Shown: positions 1 to 10,147 of the stretch, in pieces
Layout: each line of letters opens with the position of its first letter
How positions within the stretch are numbered: the first letter of the stretch is position 1
Assembly: GCF_009883635.2 (NCBI RefSeq)
Contig: NZ_CP026115.2
Span: forward strand, 3,720,001-3,784,000
Origin: Pseudomonas putida
GTDB taxonomy: Bacteria; Pseudomonadota; Gammaproteobacteria; Pseudomonadales; Pseudomonadaceae
Reading direction: 5' to 3'
DNA length: 64,000 nucleotides
The notes under the pieces: model-generated
The model's input: only the letters and a program-made list of their open reading frames with translations
What the model was told of the DNA's origin: nothing
The model's database searches: none
Position numbers and translations under genes: made by a program

Positions 1-534
1 CAGCACGCGCACTTCGTCGGCCTGTCGATGGGCGGCCTGATCGGCCAGTGGCTGGGTATTCATGCCGGCGCACGCCTGCACAGCCTGACCCTGTGCAACA
101 CCGCAGCCAAGATCGCCAACGACGAGGTGTGGAACACCCGAATCGACACCGTGCTCAAGGGCGGCCAGCAAGCCATGGTCGACCTGCGCGATGCCTCCAT
201 CGCCCGCTGGTTCACCCCGGCGTTTGCCCAGCAGCAGCCGCAAGAGGCCCAGCGCATCTGCCAGATGCTGGCGCAAACCAGCCCGCAAGGGTATGCCGCC
301 AACTGTGCGGCCGTGCGTGACGCCGATTTCCGTGAGCAACTGGGCCGTATCCAGGTGGCGACGCTGATCGTTGCGGGCTCTGAAGACGTGGTCACCACGC
401 CGGAGCATGGCCGCTTCATGCAGGCCGGTATCATCGGTGCCACCTACGCCGAGTTCCCGGCGGCGCACCTGTCCAACGTCGAGATTGGCGAGGCATTCAG
501 CCGCCGCGTGCTCGACTTCCTGCTGGCTCGCTGA
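1..534 (+). CDS. pcaD: 3-oxoadipate enol-lactonase, C-terminal part (5' end outside window)
   Basis: Hydrolyses beta-ketoadipate enol-lactone to 3-oxoadipate in the protocatechuate branch of the beta-ketoadipate pathway; cytoplasmic. The open frame enters from the left edge, so 177 residues of a protein that is normally about 260 are present. It begins at the alpha/beta-hydrolase nucleophile elbow (GLSMGG, Ser of the triad). A late Asp in VAGSEDVVTTPEHG and a His in AAHLSNVE supply the rest of the triad. pcaC follows after 10 bases, which is the usual pcaBDC order. The fold is certain; the substrate rests on the pcaC linkage. Confidence 0.93.
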   Translation, partial: QHAHFVGLSMGGLIGQWLGIHAGARLHSLTLCNTAAKIANDEVWNTRIDTVLKGGQQAMVDLRDASIARWFTPAFAQQQPQEAQRICQMLAQTSPQGYAANCAAVRDADFREQLGRIQVATLIVAGSEDVVTTPEHGRFMQAGIIGATYAEFPAAHLSNVEIGEAFSRRVLDFLLAR

Positions 535-544
535 GGAATTGGCC

Positions 545-937
545 ATGGACGAGAAACAACGTTACGACGCTGGCATGCAGGTTCGCCGCGCAGTGCTGGG
601 TGATGCCCACGTGGACCGCAGCCTGGAGAAGCTCAACGACTTCAACGGCGAGTTCCAGGAAATGATCACCCGCCATGCCTGGGGCGACATCTGGACCCGC
701 CCAGGCCTGCCGCGCCACACCCGCAGCCTGATCACCATCGCCATGCTGATCGGCATGAACCGCAACGACGAGCTCAAGCTGCACCTGCGCGCGGCGGCCA
801 ACAACGGCGTGACCCGCGACGAGATCAAGGAAGTGCTGATGCAGAGCGCGATCTACTGCGGCATCCCGGCAGCCAATGCTACCTTCCACATGGCCGAGTC
901 GGTGTGGGATGAGCTGGGCGTAGAGTCGCGGGGTTAA
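545..937 (+). CDS. pcaC: 4-carboxymuconolactone decarboxylase
   Basis: Decarboxylates gamma-carboxymuconolactone to beta-ketoadipate enol-lactone, the substrate of the PcaD encoded just upstream. The 130-residue length and the single carboxymuconolactone decarboxylase domain fit the stand-alone PcaC family. The helix-rich core contains RPGLPRHTRSL, NDELKLHLRAAANNG and the Cys/His stretch around IYCGIPAAN..FHMAE. The ATG at 545 lies 10 bases after the pcaD stop, so the two are co-transcribed and probably translationally coupled. The last codons lie in a perfect 7-bp GC hairpin shared with the convergent neighbour. Confidence 0.95.
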   Translation: MDEKQRYDAGMQVRRAVLGDAHVDRSLEKLNDFNGEFQEMITRHAWGDIWTRPGLPRHTRSLITIAMLIGMNRNDELKLHLRAAANNGVTRDEIKEVLMQSAIYCGIPAANATFHMAESVWDELGVESRG

Positions 938-945
938 ACCCCGCG
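927..945. terminator. GC-rich hairpin at the pcaC / Mpo1-like gene convergence
   Basis: CGCGGGG and CCCCGCG pair perfectly around a TTAAA loop. The loop holds both stop codons (TAA for pcaC at 935-937, TAA for the opposite gene at 934-936). There is no U-tract on either side, so it could act as a barrier between convergent transcripts but is not a classic intrinsic terminator. Confidence 0.4.
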
Positions 946-1446
946 CACGGCCACCGGCCCGGCATTGGCTTCCACGGCCTGTTTCAGTGCCGGGCACAGG
1001 CCCAACATGAATGCCGCTTCAGCCACCACGAACAGCGGGCCGATGATCAGCCCGCTGATGTCGTCGACGAACGCCGGCTTGCGGCCTTCGTAATGATGCC
1101 CGATGAACTGGATGATCCAGCCCACCACGAACGCACCCAGGCCGGCGCTGAGCCACAGGCCGGTGGATTGCGTGGCCAGTGCCTGGCCGATCCACAGGCA
1201 CAGGCCCAGCAGCAGGCCCATGACCAGACCGAAACGCAGGTCCAGGCGCAGGTAGAAGCGCACGGCAGCGGCTGCGGCGAGCAGGGCGGGGGATAACCAG
1301 ATGCCGGCCAGGTCCCAGCCGGGACGCGACAGCAGCACCGTGACGGCGACGACGATCAGCGGAATGCCGACGAAGTGGGTGGCGATGTTGCGTGGGTCGC
1401 GGTGGTAGTTGGCGTATTGGCTCAGGTGCTCGACGAGGTTTTTCAT
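934..1446 (-). CDS. Mpo1-like (DUF962) membrane protein
   Basis: A 170-residue integral membrane protein with about four hydrophobic segments (roughly residues 25-60, 70-95 and 98-118, plus one near 130-150). It carries the DUF962 hallmarks: the N-terminal HRDPRNIATHFVGIPL motif and the later QFIGHHYEGRKPA motif, whose histidines would form a metal site. Yeast Mpo1, a member of this family, is an Fe(II) dioxygenase of 2-hydroxy fatty acids; whether bacterial members share that reaction is not known. It runs convergently with pcaC and overlaps its stop by 4 bases. Confidence 0.85.
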   Translation of the reverse strand: MKNLVEHLSQYANYHRDPRNIATHFVGIPLIVVAVTVLLSRPGWDLAGIWLSPALLAAAAAVRFYLRLDLRFGLVMGLLLGLCLWIGQALATQSTGLWLSAGLGAFVVGWIIQFIGHHYEGRKPAFVDDISGLIIGPLFVVAEAAFMLGLCPALKQAVEANAGPVAVRGV

Positions 1447-1517
1447 TGTTGTTCCTCCCTGGGTGGCCGATGTCTCGATATAGCTGAGAATAGCCTGCGG
1501 TCACCACCATCATCAGT

Positions 1518-2441
1518 TCAGCGAATGGCAGCAGCGCGCGTTGGTGCATCCAGCCCCACCAAGGTCTCGATCATCGCCCGTGCTGCCGGTGACAAGCGGT
1601 AGCCGCTGCGGCTGACCACCCCACACCTTATGCTCAGCACTTCCAGTGCCGGTGGCAGGTTGCGCCAGTGCAGGCGCACCAGGCGCCCGCTGGCAAGGTC
1701 TTCGGCCACGGCTTCTTCGCTGGCCGTGCCCACGGCATCGCTGGCCAGCACCACGCTGCGCAATACCGCCAGGTGCTCGGTCTGCAGGTGCGGGATAAAA
1801 TCGCTGCGCCCGCTCAGGTTGGCCAGGCGCTTGCGCACGCCGGGGGCGAGCAGGGCACTGGCCAAGGGGTAGGCGAACAGGTCGTTGGTCGACAGGCTGT
1901 CCTTGGCCAGCAGCGGGTGTCCGGGGCGGCAGAAGAACAGCCCGGGGCGCGGCGTGAGCGGTTCGGTGTGGAAATTGGGGTCGGCTTCGAAGGGGCGGAT
2001 GTCATCGACGAAGAACTCGATCTGCTCGCGGCGCAGGGCCTGACCCAGGCGCTCGGCATTGTCCACCACCAGCGCAGTGCGGATGCCGGGGTGGCTGGCG
2101 AGGAAATGTTGCAGCGCTTGCGGGACCAGGCGCACGGCCAGGGCTGGGCCGCTGCCGAAATGCAGCTCGCCAGCGTCGAGCTTGGTCATCTGCAGCACTT
2201 CGTTGCTTAGCTGAGTGGCACCTTGCACCAGGCGGCGGGCGTGCTGCAGCACCACCAGGCCCTCGGGGGTAGGGGGCAGGGCCTTGCTGGCGCGGTCGAC
2301 CAAGGGGCAACCGAAGGTGTGTTCGAGACCCTGGATGGCCCGGCTGAAGGCGGGTTGGGTGATGCCCATGGCTTCGGCGGCACGGACGAAACTGCGGTAT
2401 TCGGTGAGGGCGATGAAGTAGCGCAGTTGGCGAAGGTCCAT
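1518..2441 (-). CDS. LysR-family transcriptional regulator
   Basis: A 307-residue LysR-type regulator: a winged helix-turn-helix in residues 1-60 (AAEAMGITQPAFSRAIQGLE) followed by the two-lobed periplasmic-binding-like effector domain. The length is typical. It sits downstream of an OprD-type porin on the same strand rather than divergent from a target, so its regulon cannot be read from orientation. Involvement in aromatic or organic-acid uptake next to the pca genes is an inference only. Confidence 0.9.
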   Translation of the reverse strand: MDLRQLRYFIALTEYRSFVRAAEAMGITQPAFSRAIQGLEHTFGCPLVDRASKALPPTPEGLVVLQHARRLVQGATQLSNEVLQMTKLDAGELHFGSGPALAVRLVPQALQHFLASHPGIRTALVVDNAERLGQALRREQIEFFVDDIRPFEADPNFHTEPLTPRPGLFFCRPGHPLLAKDSLSTNDLFAYPLASALLAPGVRKRLANLSGRSDFIPHLQTEHLAVLRSVVLASDAVGTASEEAVAEDLASGRLVRLHWRNLPPALEVLSIRCGVVSRSGYRLSPAARAMIETLVGLDAPTRAAAIR

Positions 2442-2551
2442 GTCGAGGCTCTGCGGCGGGGAACAGGGCTCGATTTAAGCGGTTACTTCATATGTCGTCA
2501 AAGAAGGTTTATGGATTTGTATATTTCTTTTGGTTATTTATTCAAACATCT

Positions 2552-2628
2552 GGCCTCTTCGCGGGACAAGCCCGCTCCTACAGGTTGCGTGGATACCTGT
2601 AAGAGTGGGTTTGTCCCGCGAAGAGGCC
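2552..2628. repeat. REP-type inverted repeat
   Basis: Left arm beginning GGCCTCTTCGCGGGACAAG and right arm ending TTGTCCCGCGAAGAGGCC, with CCCGCTCCTACAGG / CCTGTAAGAGTGGG partly paired inside. This is the short palindromic unit common between genes of the P. putida group. It lies between the LysR gene and the upstream porin gene and could stabilise or end the porin mRNA. Confidence 0.8.
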
Positions 2629-2635
2629 AGTGAAC

Positions 2636-3892
2636 TCAGAGCAGATTCAACGGATAGCTCACGATCAACCGGTTCTCGTCGAACGAGTTGGTGCTGAAAT
2701 CCCGGCGCATGGTGGAGTTGCGCCACTTCACCGACAAGTCCTTGAAGGTGCCGGACTGGATCACATAGGCCAGCTCGCTCTCCCGCGCCCATTCCTTGCC
2801 GTCGGTCACGCCACCGGCGGTGACATTGTCGCCCTTGATGTAGCGGTTCATCAGGGTCAGGCCGGGGATGCCGACGCTGACGAAGTTGAAGTCGTGGCGT
2901 ACCTGCCAGGAGCGTTCCTTGGCATTGTCGAAGCTCGAGTTGTAGCTGTCGTTGGCCAGGGTGCCGCCACTGGTGCCGTTGACCCGCAGCCAGGCATTGT
3001 CACCGCTGACCTTCTGCAGGCCGAGGTAGAAGGTGTTGCCCTTGTAGCGCGCCGACAGCATCGCCGAGGCGGTCTTGTTGTCCAGCTGACCTGCGCGTTC
3101 GGCACCATCTTCCTTGCCCCAGAAGTAGCCCAGGTTGGCGCCCAGGGTCCATTCGCCCAACGGCTGGCTGTGCACCAGGTTGAGGTACTGCTGGCGGTAG
3201 ATATCCTTGAGCTGGGCGTCCCATAGGCCGATCATGGTGCGCTTGTCGTTGAAGGTGTACTCACCGCCGCCGAAGTTGAAGCGGTCGGAAGTGAAGGCCG
3301 CGCGGCCGTTGAGCGACATGTCTTCCATGCTGGCATCGTTGCGCGGGCTGTTGCCGCGGAACTGGCCGGCATACAGGGTCAGGCCTTCGATCTCTTTCGA
3401 GGTGAGCTGGCCACCGCGGAAAGTCTGCGGCAGCGAACGGCCGTCATCCGAGCGCAGGATCGGCAGTACCGGCATCCATTCACCGACTTTCAGTTCGGTC
3501 TCGGACAGCTTGGCTTTCAATGCCACGCCCAGGCGGCCGAAGTCGTCGGCGGGGCGGCCGTCGTCATGCACCGGCAGCAGCTGGGTGTTGGCGGTGCCTT
3601 TGCCGCCATCGAGCTTGATCGAATACAGGCCTAATACGTCCACGCCGAAGCCGACAGTGCCTTGGGTGAAACCGGAGCGGGCATCGAGGATGAAGCTCTG
3701 GGTCCATTCTTCGCCCTTGCCCTGCGGGTAGGCGGGGTCGACGAAGTTGCGGTTGATGTAGAAGTTGCGCAGGTTGAGGCTGGCCTTGGCGTCCTCCATG
3801 AACCCGCCGCTGTCGGCGGCGTATGCAGGCAGGGCGCAGGAAATGGCCAACAGGCCGGGCAGCAGCTGGCGTGCGGGTTGCGAAGTGCTCAT
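2636..3892 (-). CDS. OprD-family outer-membrane porin (BenF/PcaP-like)
   Basis: An outer-membrane channel of the OprD family, 418 residues, with a signal peptide (about residues 1-25, cleavage after LPAYA). Family features follow: a LRNFYINRNF strand near the N-terminus, DARSGFTQGTVGFGVDVLG, LPQTFRGGQLTSKEIEGL in the middle and a closing beta-strand (ENRLIVSYPLNLL). OprD members take up small carboxylates or basic amino acids. Closeness to pcaDC suggests an aromatic-acid porin, matching the gene called pcaP at the end of the P. putida pca cluster, but the substrate is inferred from context. A LysR gene and a REP follow it on the same strand. Confidence 0.9.
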   Translation of the reverse strand: MSTSQPARQLLPGLLAISCALPAYAADSGGFMEDAKASLNLRNFYINRNFVDPAYPQGKGEEWTQSFILDARSGFTQGTVGFGVDVLGLYSIKLDGGKGTANTQLLPVHDDGRPADDFGRLGVALKAKLSETELKVGEWMPVLPILRSDDGRSLPQTFRGGQLTSKEIEGLTLYAGQFRGNSPRNDASMEDMSLNGRAAFTSDRFNFGGGEYTFNDKRTMIGLWDAQLKDIYRQQYLNLVHSQPLGEWTLGANLGYFWGKEDGAERAGQLDNKTASAMLSARYKGNTFYLGLQKVSGDNAWLRVNGTSGGTLANDSYNSSFDNAKERSWQVRHDFNFVSVGIPGLTLMNRYIKGDNVTAGGVTDGKEWARESELAYVIQSGTFKDLSVKWRNSTMRRDFSTNSFDENRLIVSYPLNLL

Positions 3893-4086
3893 CTGTCGTA
3901 AATCTCTTGTTTTTATGGGCGAACCGCTGCGCTGCAGGATGCGGCCTGCAGGCGCGGGTCTTTTGATGAACTTGCGAAGCGTTGCGTAGGGAATGGTGCT
4001 GGGCAGGGCGGGGGTGAGGCAATTCGCCGCAAACGGTATTGGGCGATAATCGAACGCTATGTTCCGTCTGGTTAATTTTGCTCAAC

Positions 4087-4112
4087 AAAAAGCCCAGCGC
4101 GAGGCTGGGCTT
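4087..4112 (-). terminator. rho-independent terminator of ttgABC
   Basis: A 9-bp GC stem (AAGCCCAGC / GCTGGGCTT, loop GCGAG) that on the minus strand is followed by TTTT. It lies just beyond the ttgC stop codon. Confidence 0.8.
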
Positions 4113-4131
4113 GAGGGCTGTTGCCGGTCTA

Positions 4132-5586
4132 TCAGCTCTTAGGTGTGTCCACCGAAGCCTGCTGGTTGGCCTGGCCAGACTGCTCGTACCAGCCACCGCC
4201 GAGCGCCTTGTACAGGTTGACCTCGCTGGTCAGCTGCGAGAGGCGGTCGGTGATCAGCGATTGCTGGGCGCTGAACAGGTTGCGCTGGGCATCGAGGAAG
4301 GTCAGGTTGCTGTCGATACCGATGCGGTAGCGGCGTTCGGCCAGGCGGTAGTAGTCCTGGTTCGCCTGAACCAGGTCGCGTTGCGCCTGCAGCTGCTCTT
4401 CAAAGGTCTTGCGCGCCGCCAGGCCATCGGAGACTTCCTGGAAGGCGGTCTGGATGGTCTTTTCGTACTTGGCGACGTTGATGTCCTTCTGGATCTTCGA
4501 GTAGTCCAGGCTGGCCTTCAGGCTGCCGGCGTTGAAGATCGGCAGGTTGATCTGCGGCTGGAACAGCCAGGTGCCCTGGCCGCCCGCGAACAGGTGGCCC
4601 ATGTCGGGGCTCAGGCTGCCGGCATTGGCGGTCAGGCTGATGCTCGGGAAGAACGCTGCGCGGGCTGCACCGATGTTGGCATTGGCGGCCTTGAGCAGGT
4701 GTTCGGCTTCCTGGATGTCCGGGCGACGCTGGAGGATGTCGGACGGCAGGCCGGCCGGTACGTCGGCCAGCTGGTCAGCATTGAGCTCCAGCGGCTTGGC
4801 CAGGTCGGCCGGAATGCCGGTACCCAGCAGCACGGTCAGGCTGTTGACGTCCTGGGCGACCAGGCGCTGGTACTGCGAGTACTTGACCCGAGCGCCTTCC
4901 ACGGCAGTGCGCGACTGGCTGACGTCGAGCGCCGAAGCCACACCGACTTCGTTACTGCGACGGGTCAGGTTGTAGCTTTCCTCGTAGGTCTTGAGCGTCT
5001 CTTCGGTCAGCTTGAACAGCGCCTGGTCGGCCTGCCAGGTGTAGTAGGCGTTGGCCACGCTGGCCACCAGGGCGATCTGCGTGGAACGGCGCGCCTGTTC
5101 ACTGGACAGGTAGGTTTCCAGGGCCTGCTCGGTCAGGCTGCGGACGCGGCCGAACAGGTCCAGCTCATAGGCGCTGACGCCCAGGGTGGCCGAGTACTGG
5201 CTGGTGATGCTGGACTCACCGGTGGTCGACATGTTCGCCGGCACGCGCTGGCGGCTGCCGCTGCCAGTGGCCGAAACTGCCGGGAACAGGTCGGCACGCT
5301 GGATGCGGTACTGGGCACGGTAGGCGTCGAGGTTCAACGCCGCCACACGCAGGTCACGGTTGTTCACCAGCGAGGTCTGGATCAGCTGCTGCAGTGCCGG
5401 GTCATGGAAGAACTGGCGCCAGCCCTGTTCGGCGGCGGCCACGTCGGCCGACTGGGTCGGCGAGTACGCAGGGCCTTGCGGCCACTGCGCAGCCACCGGC
5501 GATTCCGGGGTCTGGTAATCAGGGATCAGCGAGCAGCCGCCGAGAATGAAAGCGGTTACCGCCAGGGACAACAAAGACTTGGTCAT
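4132..5586 (-). CDS. ttgC: TtgC, outer-membrane channel of the TtgABC efflux pump
   Basis: TolC-like outer-membrane lipoprotein of the NodT/OprM family, 484 residues. A lipobox (ILGGC, Cys about residue 18) follows a short signal peptide. The body is two repeated OEP domains with long alpha-helical barrel segments (for example [33 protein letters not shown] and [18 protein letters not shown]). It gives TtgAB an exit path for toluene, antibiotics and flavonoids. Its ATG overlaps the ttgB stop, and an intrinsic terminator follows, making it the last gene of the operon. Confidence 0.95.
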   Translation of the reverse strand: MTKSLLSLAVTAFILGGCSLIPDYQTPESPVAAQWPQGPAYSPTQSADVAAAEQGWRQFFHDPALQQLIQTSLVNNRDLRVAALNLDAYRAQYRIQRADLFPAVSATGSGSRQRVPANMSTTGESSITSQYSATLGVSAYELDLFGRVRSLTEQALETYLSSEQARRSTQIALVASVANAYYTWQADQALFKLTEETLKTYEESYNLTRRSNEVGVASALDVSQSRTAVEGARVKYSQYQRLVAQDVNSLTVLLGTGIPADLAKPLELNADQLADVPAGLPSDILQRRPDIQEAEHLLKAANANIGAARAAFFPSISLTANAGSLSPDMGHLFAGGQGTWLFQPQINLPIFNAGSLKASLDYSKIQKDINVAKYEKTIQTAFQEVSDGLAARKTFEEQLQAQRDLVQANQDYYRLAERRYRIGIDSNLTFLDAQRNLFSAQQSLITDRLSQLTSEVNLYKALGGGWYEQSGQANQQASVDTPKS

Positions 5587-8500
5587 TGCCCAGCCTCATA
5601 ACGTGGAGTTTCAGGGGTGACGTCCTTTTCCGGCTCTTTGCTGCCGAACAGCGACGACACTGCGACGAAGAATAGCGGTACCCAGAAGATTGCCAGCACG
5701 GTCGCACTGATCATGCCGCCGATCACGCCGGTGCCGATGGCATGCTGGCTGCCGGCGCCAGCGCCGCTGGCGATGGTCAACGGTACCACGCCGAGGATGA
5801 ACGCCAGCGAGGTCATGATGATCGGGCGCAGACGCATGCGGCACGCCTCGATGGCCGAGTCGTACAGGCTGCGGCCCTGCTCATGCAGTTCCTTGGCGAA
5901 TTCGACGATCAGGATCGCGTTCTTCGCCGCCAGGCCGATGGTGGTCAACAGGCCGACCAGGAAGTACACGTCGTTGGACAACCCGCGCAGGCTGGTGGCG
6001 ATCAGTGCACCGATGATACCCAGCGGTACTACCAGTACCACGGCGATCGGGATCGACCAGCTTTCGTACAGCGCTGCCAGGCAGAGGAACACGAACAGTA
6101 CCGAGAGGGCGAACAGCGCCGGCATCTGCGAACCGGAGAGTTTTTCCTCGTAGGACATGCCGGTCCAGGAGAAGCCGACACCGGCTGGCAGTTCGCCAGC
6201 AATGCGCTCGACTTCGGCCATGGCCTCACCGGTACTGTAGCCCGGCGCCGGGGCACCGAGGATTTCCATCGCTTCGACGCCGTTGTAACGCGACAGCTTC
6301 GGCGAACCGTAGGTCCATTCGCCCTTGGCGAAGGAGGAGAACGGCACCATCTCGCCGGCGCCGTTGCGCACGTACCACTTCTGCAGGTCTTCCGGGCTCA
6401 TCCGCGAGTTGGGTTCACCCTGGATGTACACCTTCTTGACCCGGCCACGGTCGATGAAGTCGTTGACGTAGCTGGCACCCAGGGCAATCGACAGGGTGTT
6501 GTTGATGTCGGCGATGGTCACGCCCAGGGCGCTGGCACGTTCGTCATCGATGGTCAGCTGGTACTGCGGTTCATCGTTCAGGCCGTTCGGGCGCACGGCG
6601 CTGAGGATCTTGCTTTGCGCGGCCTTGGCCAGGAACTGGTTGCGCGCTTCCATCAGCTTGGCATGGCCGACACCGCCGCGGTCCTGCAGGAACACGTCGA
6701 AACCGGTGGCGTTACCCAGTTCCAGTACCGCAGGCGGGGCGAAGGCGAACACCATCGCATCGCGGAAGGTGAAGAAGTGTTGCTGGGCGCGCTGGGCAAG
6801 GTTGAACACGCTGTTCTCGGCCGAACGCTCGCCCCACGGTTTGAGCATGATGAACGCCATACCGGAGCTCTGGCCACGGCCGGCGAAGTTGAAGCCGTTG
6901 ACGGTAAATACCGACGCTACGGTGTCGGACTCTTCCTTGAGCAGGTACTCACGCATCTGGTCGACCACCACCTGGGTGCGCTCGGCACTGGAGCCGGCCG
7001 GCGTCTGCACCTGGGCGAACAGTACACCCTGGTCTTCTTCAGGCAGGAACGCGGTAGGGATGCGGGCGAACAGCCAGATCATGCCGACCACGATCAGCGC
7101 ATAGGCCAGCAGGAACGGCACCTTGTTGCGCAGGATCGCACCAACGCTACGCTCGTAACTGTTTACGCTGCGGTCGAAGTTGCGGTTGAACCAGCCGAAG
7201 AAACCACCTTTGGCGGTGTGGTGCTCGCCTTTCTTCAGCGGCTTGAGCATGGTTGCGCACAATGCCGGGGTGAAGATCAGCGCCACCAGCACCGACAGGC
7301 CCATGGCCGAGACGATGGTGATGGAGAACTGCCGGTAGATCACACCGGTAGAGCCGCCGAAGAACGCCATGGGCAGCAGTACCGCCGACAGCACCAGGGC
7401 GATACCCACCAGGGCGCCCTGGATCTGCTCCATGGAGCGCTTGGTCGCCTCCTTGGGCGGCAGGCCTTCCTCGGACATTACCCGCTCGACGTTCTCCACC
7501 ACGACGATGGCGTCGTCCACCAGCAAGCCGATGGCCAGGACCATGGCGAACATGGTCAGGGTGTTGATGCTGAAGCCTGCGGCGGCAAGGATGCCGAAGG
7601 TACCCAGCAACACCACCGGGACAGTCATGGTGGTGATGATGGTGGCGCGGAAGTTCTGCAGGAACAGGTACATCACCAGGAACACCAGGACCACGGCTTC
7701 GATCAGGGTGTGGATCACGCCGCTGATCGATTCGGTGACCACCGGAGTGGTGTCATACGGGAATACCGCTTTCACCCCAGGCGGGAAGAACGGTTCCAGG
7801 TCGGAAATGGTCTTGCGCAGGGCCTTGGCGGTGTCCAAAGCGTTGGCGCCGGTGGCCAGTTTTACCGCAAGGCCGGAAGCCGGCTTGCCGTTGAACTGTG
7901 CGCTGACCGCGTAGTTTTCGCCGCCCAGGCCGACCTGGGCAACATCGCCCAGCCGCACTTGCGAGCCGTCGTTGTTGACCTTGAGCAGGATCTTCTCGAA
8001 CTGCTCGGCGGTTTGCAGGCGGGTCTTGCCGATGATGGTGGCGTTCAGCTGGGTACCCGGCATGGCCGGCAGGCCGCCGAGCTGGCCGGAGGACACCTGC
8101 ACGTTCTGCGCGGCAACCGCGGTCTTGACGTCGACCGGGGTCAGCTGGAACTTGTTCAGCTTGGCCGGATCGAGCCAGATACGCATGGCGTACTGCGCAC
8201 CGAACACCTGGAAGTCACCGACACCGGCAGTCCGCGAAATCGGGTCCTGCATGTTGGAGACGATATAGTTGGCCAGGTCGTCCTTGGTCATGCTGCCGTC
8301 TTCGGACACCAGGCCGATCACCAGCAGGAAGTTCTTCACTGCCTTGGTAACACGGATACCTTGCTGCTGCACTTCCTGTGGCAGCAATGGGGTGGCCAGG
8401 TTCAGCTTGTTCTGCACCTGGACCTGGGCGGTGTCAGGGTTGGTACCCTGCTCGAAGGTGGCGGTAATGGTCATGCTGCCGTCGGAGTTACTTTCCGACG

Positions 8501-8735
8501 ACACATAACGCAGGTTGTCGATACCGTTGAGCTGCTGCTCGATGACCTGCACCACGGTGTCCTGCACGGTCTGCGCCGAGGCGCCCGGGTAGGTCACGGC
8601 GATGGCGATGGCCGGCGGCGCGATGCTCGGGTACTGGTTGATCGGCAGCTTCAGGATCGACAAGGCGCCGACCAGCATGATCACCAAGGCGATCACCCAG
8701 GCGAAGATCGGGCGATCGATAAAGAACTTCGACAT
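5583..8735 (-). CDS. ttgB: TtgB, RND inner-membrane efflux transporter
   Basis: Proton-driven tripartite multidrug/solvent pump of the HAE-1 (AcrB/MexB) family at the full 1050 residues. It starts with the typical [18 protein letters not shown] membrane helix. The TM4 acidic pair is in [18 protein letters not shown] and the TM10 lysine in [17 protein letters not shown]. The large periplasmic loops carry [19 protein letters not shown] and [13 protein letters not shown]. ttgA ends 3 bases before its start and ttgC overlaps its stop, so the three are one transcript. Confidence 0.97.
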   Translation of the reverse strand: MSKFFIDRPIFAWVIALVIMLVGALSILKLPINQYPSIAPPAIAIAVTYPGASAQTVQDTVVQVIEQQLNGIDNLRYVSSESNSDGSMTITATFEQGTNPDTAQVQVQNKLNLATPLLPQEVQQQGIRVTKAVKNFLLVIGLVSEDGSMTKDDLANYIVSNMQDPISRTAGVGDFQVFGAQYAMRIWLDPAKLNKFQLTPVDVKTAVAAQNVQVSSGQLGGLPAMPGTQLNATIIGKTRLQTAEQFEKILLKVNNDGSQVRLGDVAQVGLGGENYAVSAQFNGKPASGLAVKLATGANALDTAKALRKTISDLEPFFPPGVKAVFPYDTTPVVTESISGVIHTLIEAVVLVFLVMYLFLQNFRATIITTMTVPVVLLGTFGILAAAGFSINTLTMFAMVLAIGLLVDDAIVVVENVERVMSEEGLPPKEATKRSMEQIQGALVGIALVLSAVLLPMAFFGGSTGVIYRQFSITIVSAMGLSVLVALIFTPALCATMLKPLKKGEHHTAKGGFFGWFNRNFDRSVNSYERSVGAILRNKVPFLLAYALIVVGMIWLFARIPTAFLPEEDQGVLFAQVQTPAGSSAERTQVVVDQMREYLLKEESDTVASVFTVNGFNFAGRGQSSGMAFIMLKPWGERSAENSVFNLAQRAQQHFFTFRDAMVFAFAPPAVLELGNATGFDVFLQDRGGVGHAKLMEARNQFLAKAAQSKILSAVRPNGLNDEPQYQLTIDDERASALGVTIADINNTLSIALGASYVNDFIDRGRVKKVYIQGEPNSRMSPEDLQKWYVRNGAGEMVPFSSFAKGEWTYGSPKLSRYNGVEAMEILGAPAPGYSTGEAMAEVERIAGELPAGVGFSWTGMSYEEKLSGSQMPALFALSVLFVFLCLAALYESWSIPIAVVLVVPLGIIGALIATSLRGLSNDVYFLVGLLTTIGLAAKNAILIVEFAKELHEQGRSLYDSAIEACRMRLRPIIMTSLAFILGVVPLTIASGAGAGSQHAIGTGVIGGMISATVLAIFWVPLFFVAVSSLFGSKEPEKDVTPETPRYEAGQ

Positions 8736-8738
8736 GGT

Positions 8739-9893
8739 TTACTCCGCTTTGGCGTCTGCTTTGGCCGCGTTGGCCTGATCAGGGCTGCCTGGCTTCTTGA
8801 CGTTGGTGGCGTCGCTGACCTTGACCTCGACGCCAGGGCGTACGTACTGCAGGCCTTCGGTGATCAGGCGGTCGCCCGGGTTCAAGCCGTCCTCGATCAG
8901 CCAGTCGCTGCCCAGGGTACGGCTGGCCTTGAGCTGGCGCAGTTCGACCTTGTTCTCCTGGTTGACCACCAGTGCGGTCGGCGCGCCCTTGAGGTCGCGG
9001 GTCACGCCCTGCTGCGGGGCCAGGATGGCGTTGGCGTTGACCCCGGCCTTGAGCCGTGCATGCACGAACATGCCAGGCAGCAGGGTGTGATCAGGATTGG
9101 GGAAGAGCGCACGCAGGGTCACCGAACCTGTGGTCTCGTCAACCGAGACTTCAGAAAACTCCAGGCGACCGTCCTGCTTGAACAGGCTGCCATCTTCAAG
9201 CACAAGCTGCACCGAGGCGGCGTTGGCGCCGGCCTTCTGCAGTTGGCCGCTTTCCAGGTCACGGCGCAGCTTGAGCAGCTCGGCAGTGGACTGGGTGACG
9301 TCGACGTAGATCGGGTCGAGTTGCTGGATGGTGGCCATGGCGTTGGTCTGGCCATTGCTCACCAGGGCGCCTTCGGTGAACGAGGAGCGGCCAATGCGGC
9401 CGCTGATCGGGGCGAGGACCTTGGTGTAGCGCAGGTCGATCTGCGCGCTTTTCAGCGAAGCTTCAGCCTGCAATCGTTTGGCACTGGCATCGTCGTATTC
9501 CTGCTTCGATACCGCCTGTTCGTTGACCAGCTGCTTGTAGCGCTCGGCCAGCGACTTGGTCGACTGCAGGTTGGCCTGGGCATTGGCCAGGGTAGCCTCG
9601 TACACGGCAGGGTCGATCTGGTACAGCTGCTGGCCTTCCTTGACCTCGCTGCCTTCCTTGAACAGGCGCTTGAGGATGATGCCATTGACCTGCGGGCGCA
9701 CTTCGGCGACGCGGTAGGCAGTGGTACGCCCTGGCAGTTCCGAGGTCAGGGTGAAGGACTGTGGCTGGATGGTCACGACGCCGACCTGAGGAGCCTGCGC
9801 TGCGGGCGCGGCTTCTTCTTTCTTACAGCCACTTAGCAGGGTTGCCAGGGCGACGGCGGAAACCAGAGCGGTAACGGCTGGCTTGAGTTGCAT
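8739..9893 (-). CDS. ttgA: TtgA, periplasmic adaptor lipoprotein of the TtgABC pump
   Basis: Membrane-fusion protein linking TtgB to TtgC, 384 residues. A lipobox (LLSGC, Cys about residue 23) follows the signal peptide. Lipoyl/barrel-sandwich halves (RPQVNGIILKRLFKEGSEVK and TKVLAPISGRIGRSSFTEG) flank an alpha-helical hairpin (AQANLQSTKSLAERYKQLV). The start has a strong GAGGATCC ribosome-binding site. It is the first gene of ttgABC, transcribed away from ttgR. Confidence 0.96.
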   Translation of the reverse strand: MQLKPAVTALVSAVALATLLSGCKKEEAAPAAQAPQVGVVTIQPQSFTLTSELPGRTTAYRVAEVRPQVNGIILKRLFKEGSEVKEGQQLYQIDPAVYEATLANAQANLQSTKSLAERYKQLVNEQAVSKQEYDDASAKRLQAEASLKSAQIDLRYTKVLAPISGRIGRSSFTEGALVSNGQTNAMATIQQLDPIYVDVTQSTAELLKLRRDLESGQLQKAGANAASVQLVLEDGSLFKQDGRLEFSEVSVDETTGSVTLRALFPNPDHTLLPGMFVHARLKAGVNANAILAPQQGVTRDLKGAPTALVVNQENKVELRQLKASRTLGSDWLIEDGLNPGDRLITEGLQYVRPGVEVKVSDATNVKKPGSPDQANAAKADAKAE

Positions 9894-9991
9894 GAGGATC
9901 CTCGGGTCGCAAGAGCAGTGAGACGCTCAAGAGTAATGGAAGAGTCTTGTCAGAAAAAAACTATCCGGTGGATAAATAGCTTGCTAAGGAA

Positions 9992-10020
9992 TATACTTAC
10001 ATTCATGGTTGTTTGTAAAT
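9992..10020. promoter_or_regulatory. TtgR operator in the ttgA-ttgR intergenic region
   Basis: A dyad of the form TTACA-N12-TGTAA within TATACTTACA..TGTAAATA matches the published TtgR operator of P. putida DOT-T1E as I remember it. It sits in an AT-rich island between the divergent genes, about 100 bases upstream of ttgA and 130 upstream of ttgR, where it can overlap both promoters. Confidence 0.75.
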
Positions 10021-10147
10021 ACCGCTGGGTAGTACTTGGCTACTGCCACAGCCCTTGATTAGCCCATCCGGGAGGCACCCTGCAGAGGTGACCCCGGCGG
10101 ATGTCCCGCGAGCGAAGCGCAGCGGGCCCAGATGAGGTTGTACTGCC

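Noticed and set aside
5742..9836. A 1364-codon open frame on the + strand opposite ttgA and ttgB
   Set aside because: It is antisense to two certain genes. GC-rich third positions leave the opposite strand open by chance; the translation is rich in Arg/Gly/His/Gln and has no domain or ribosome-binding site.
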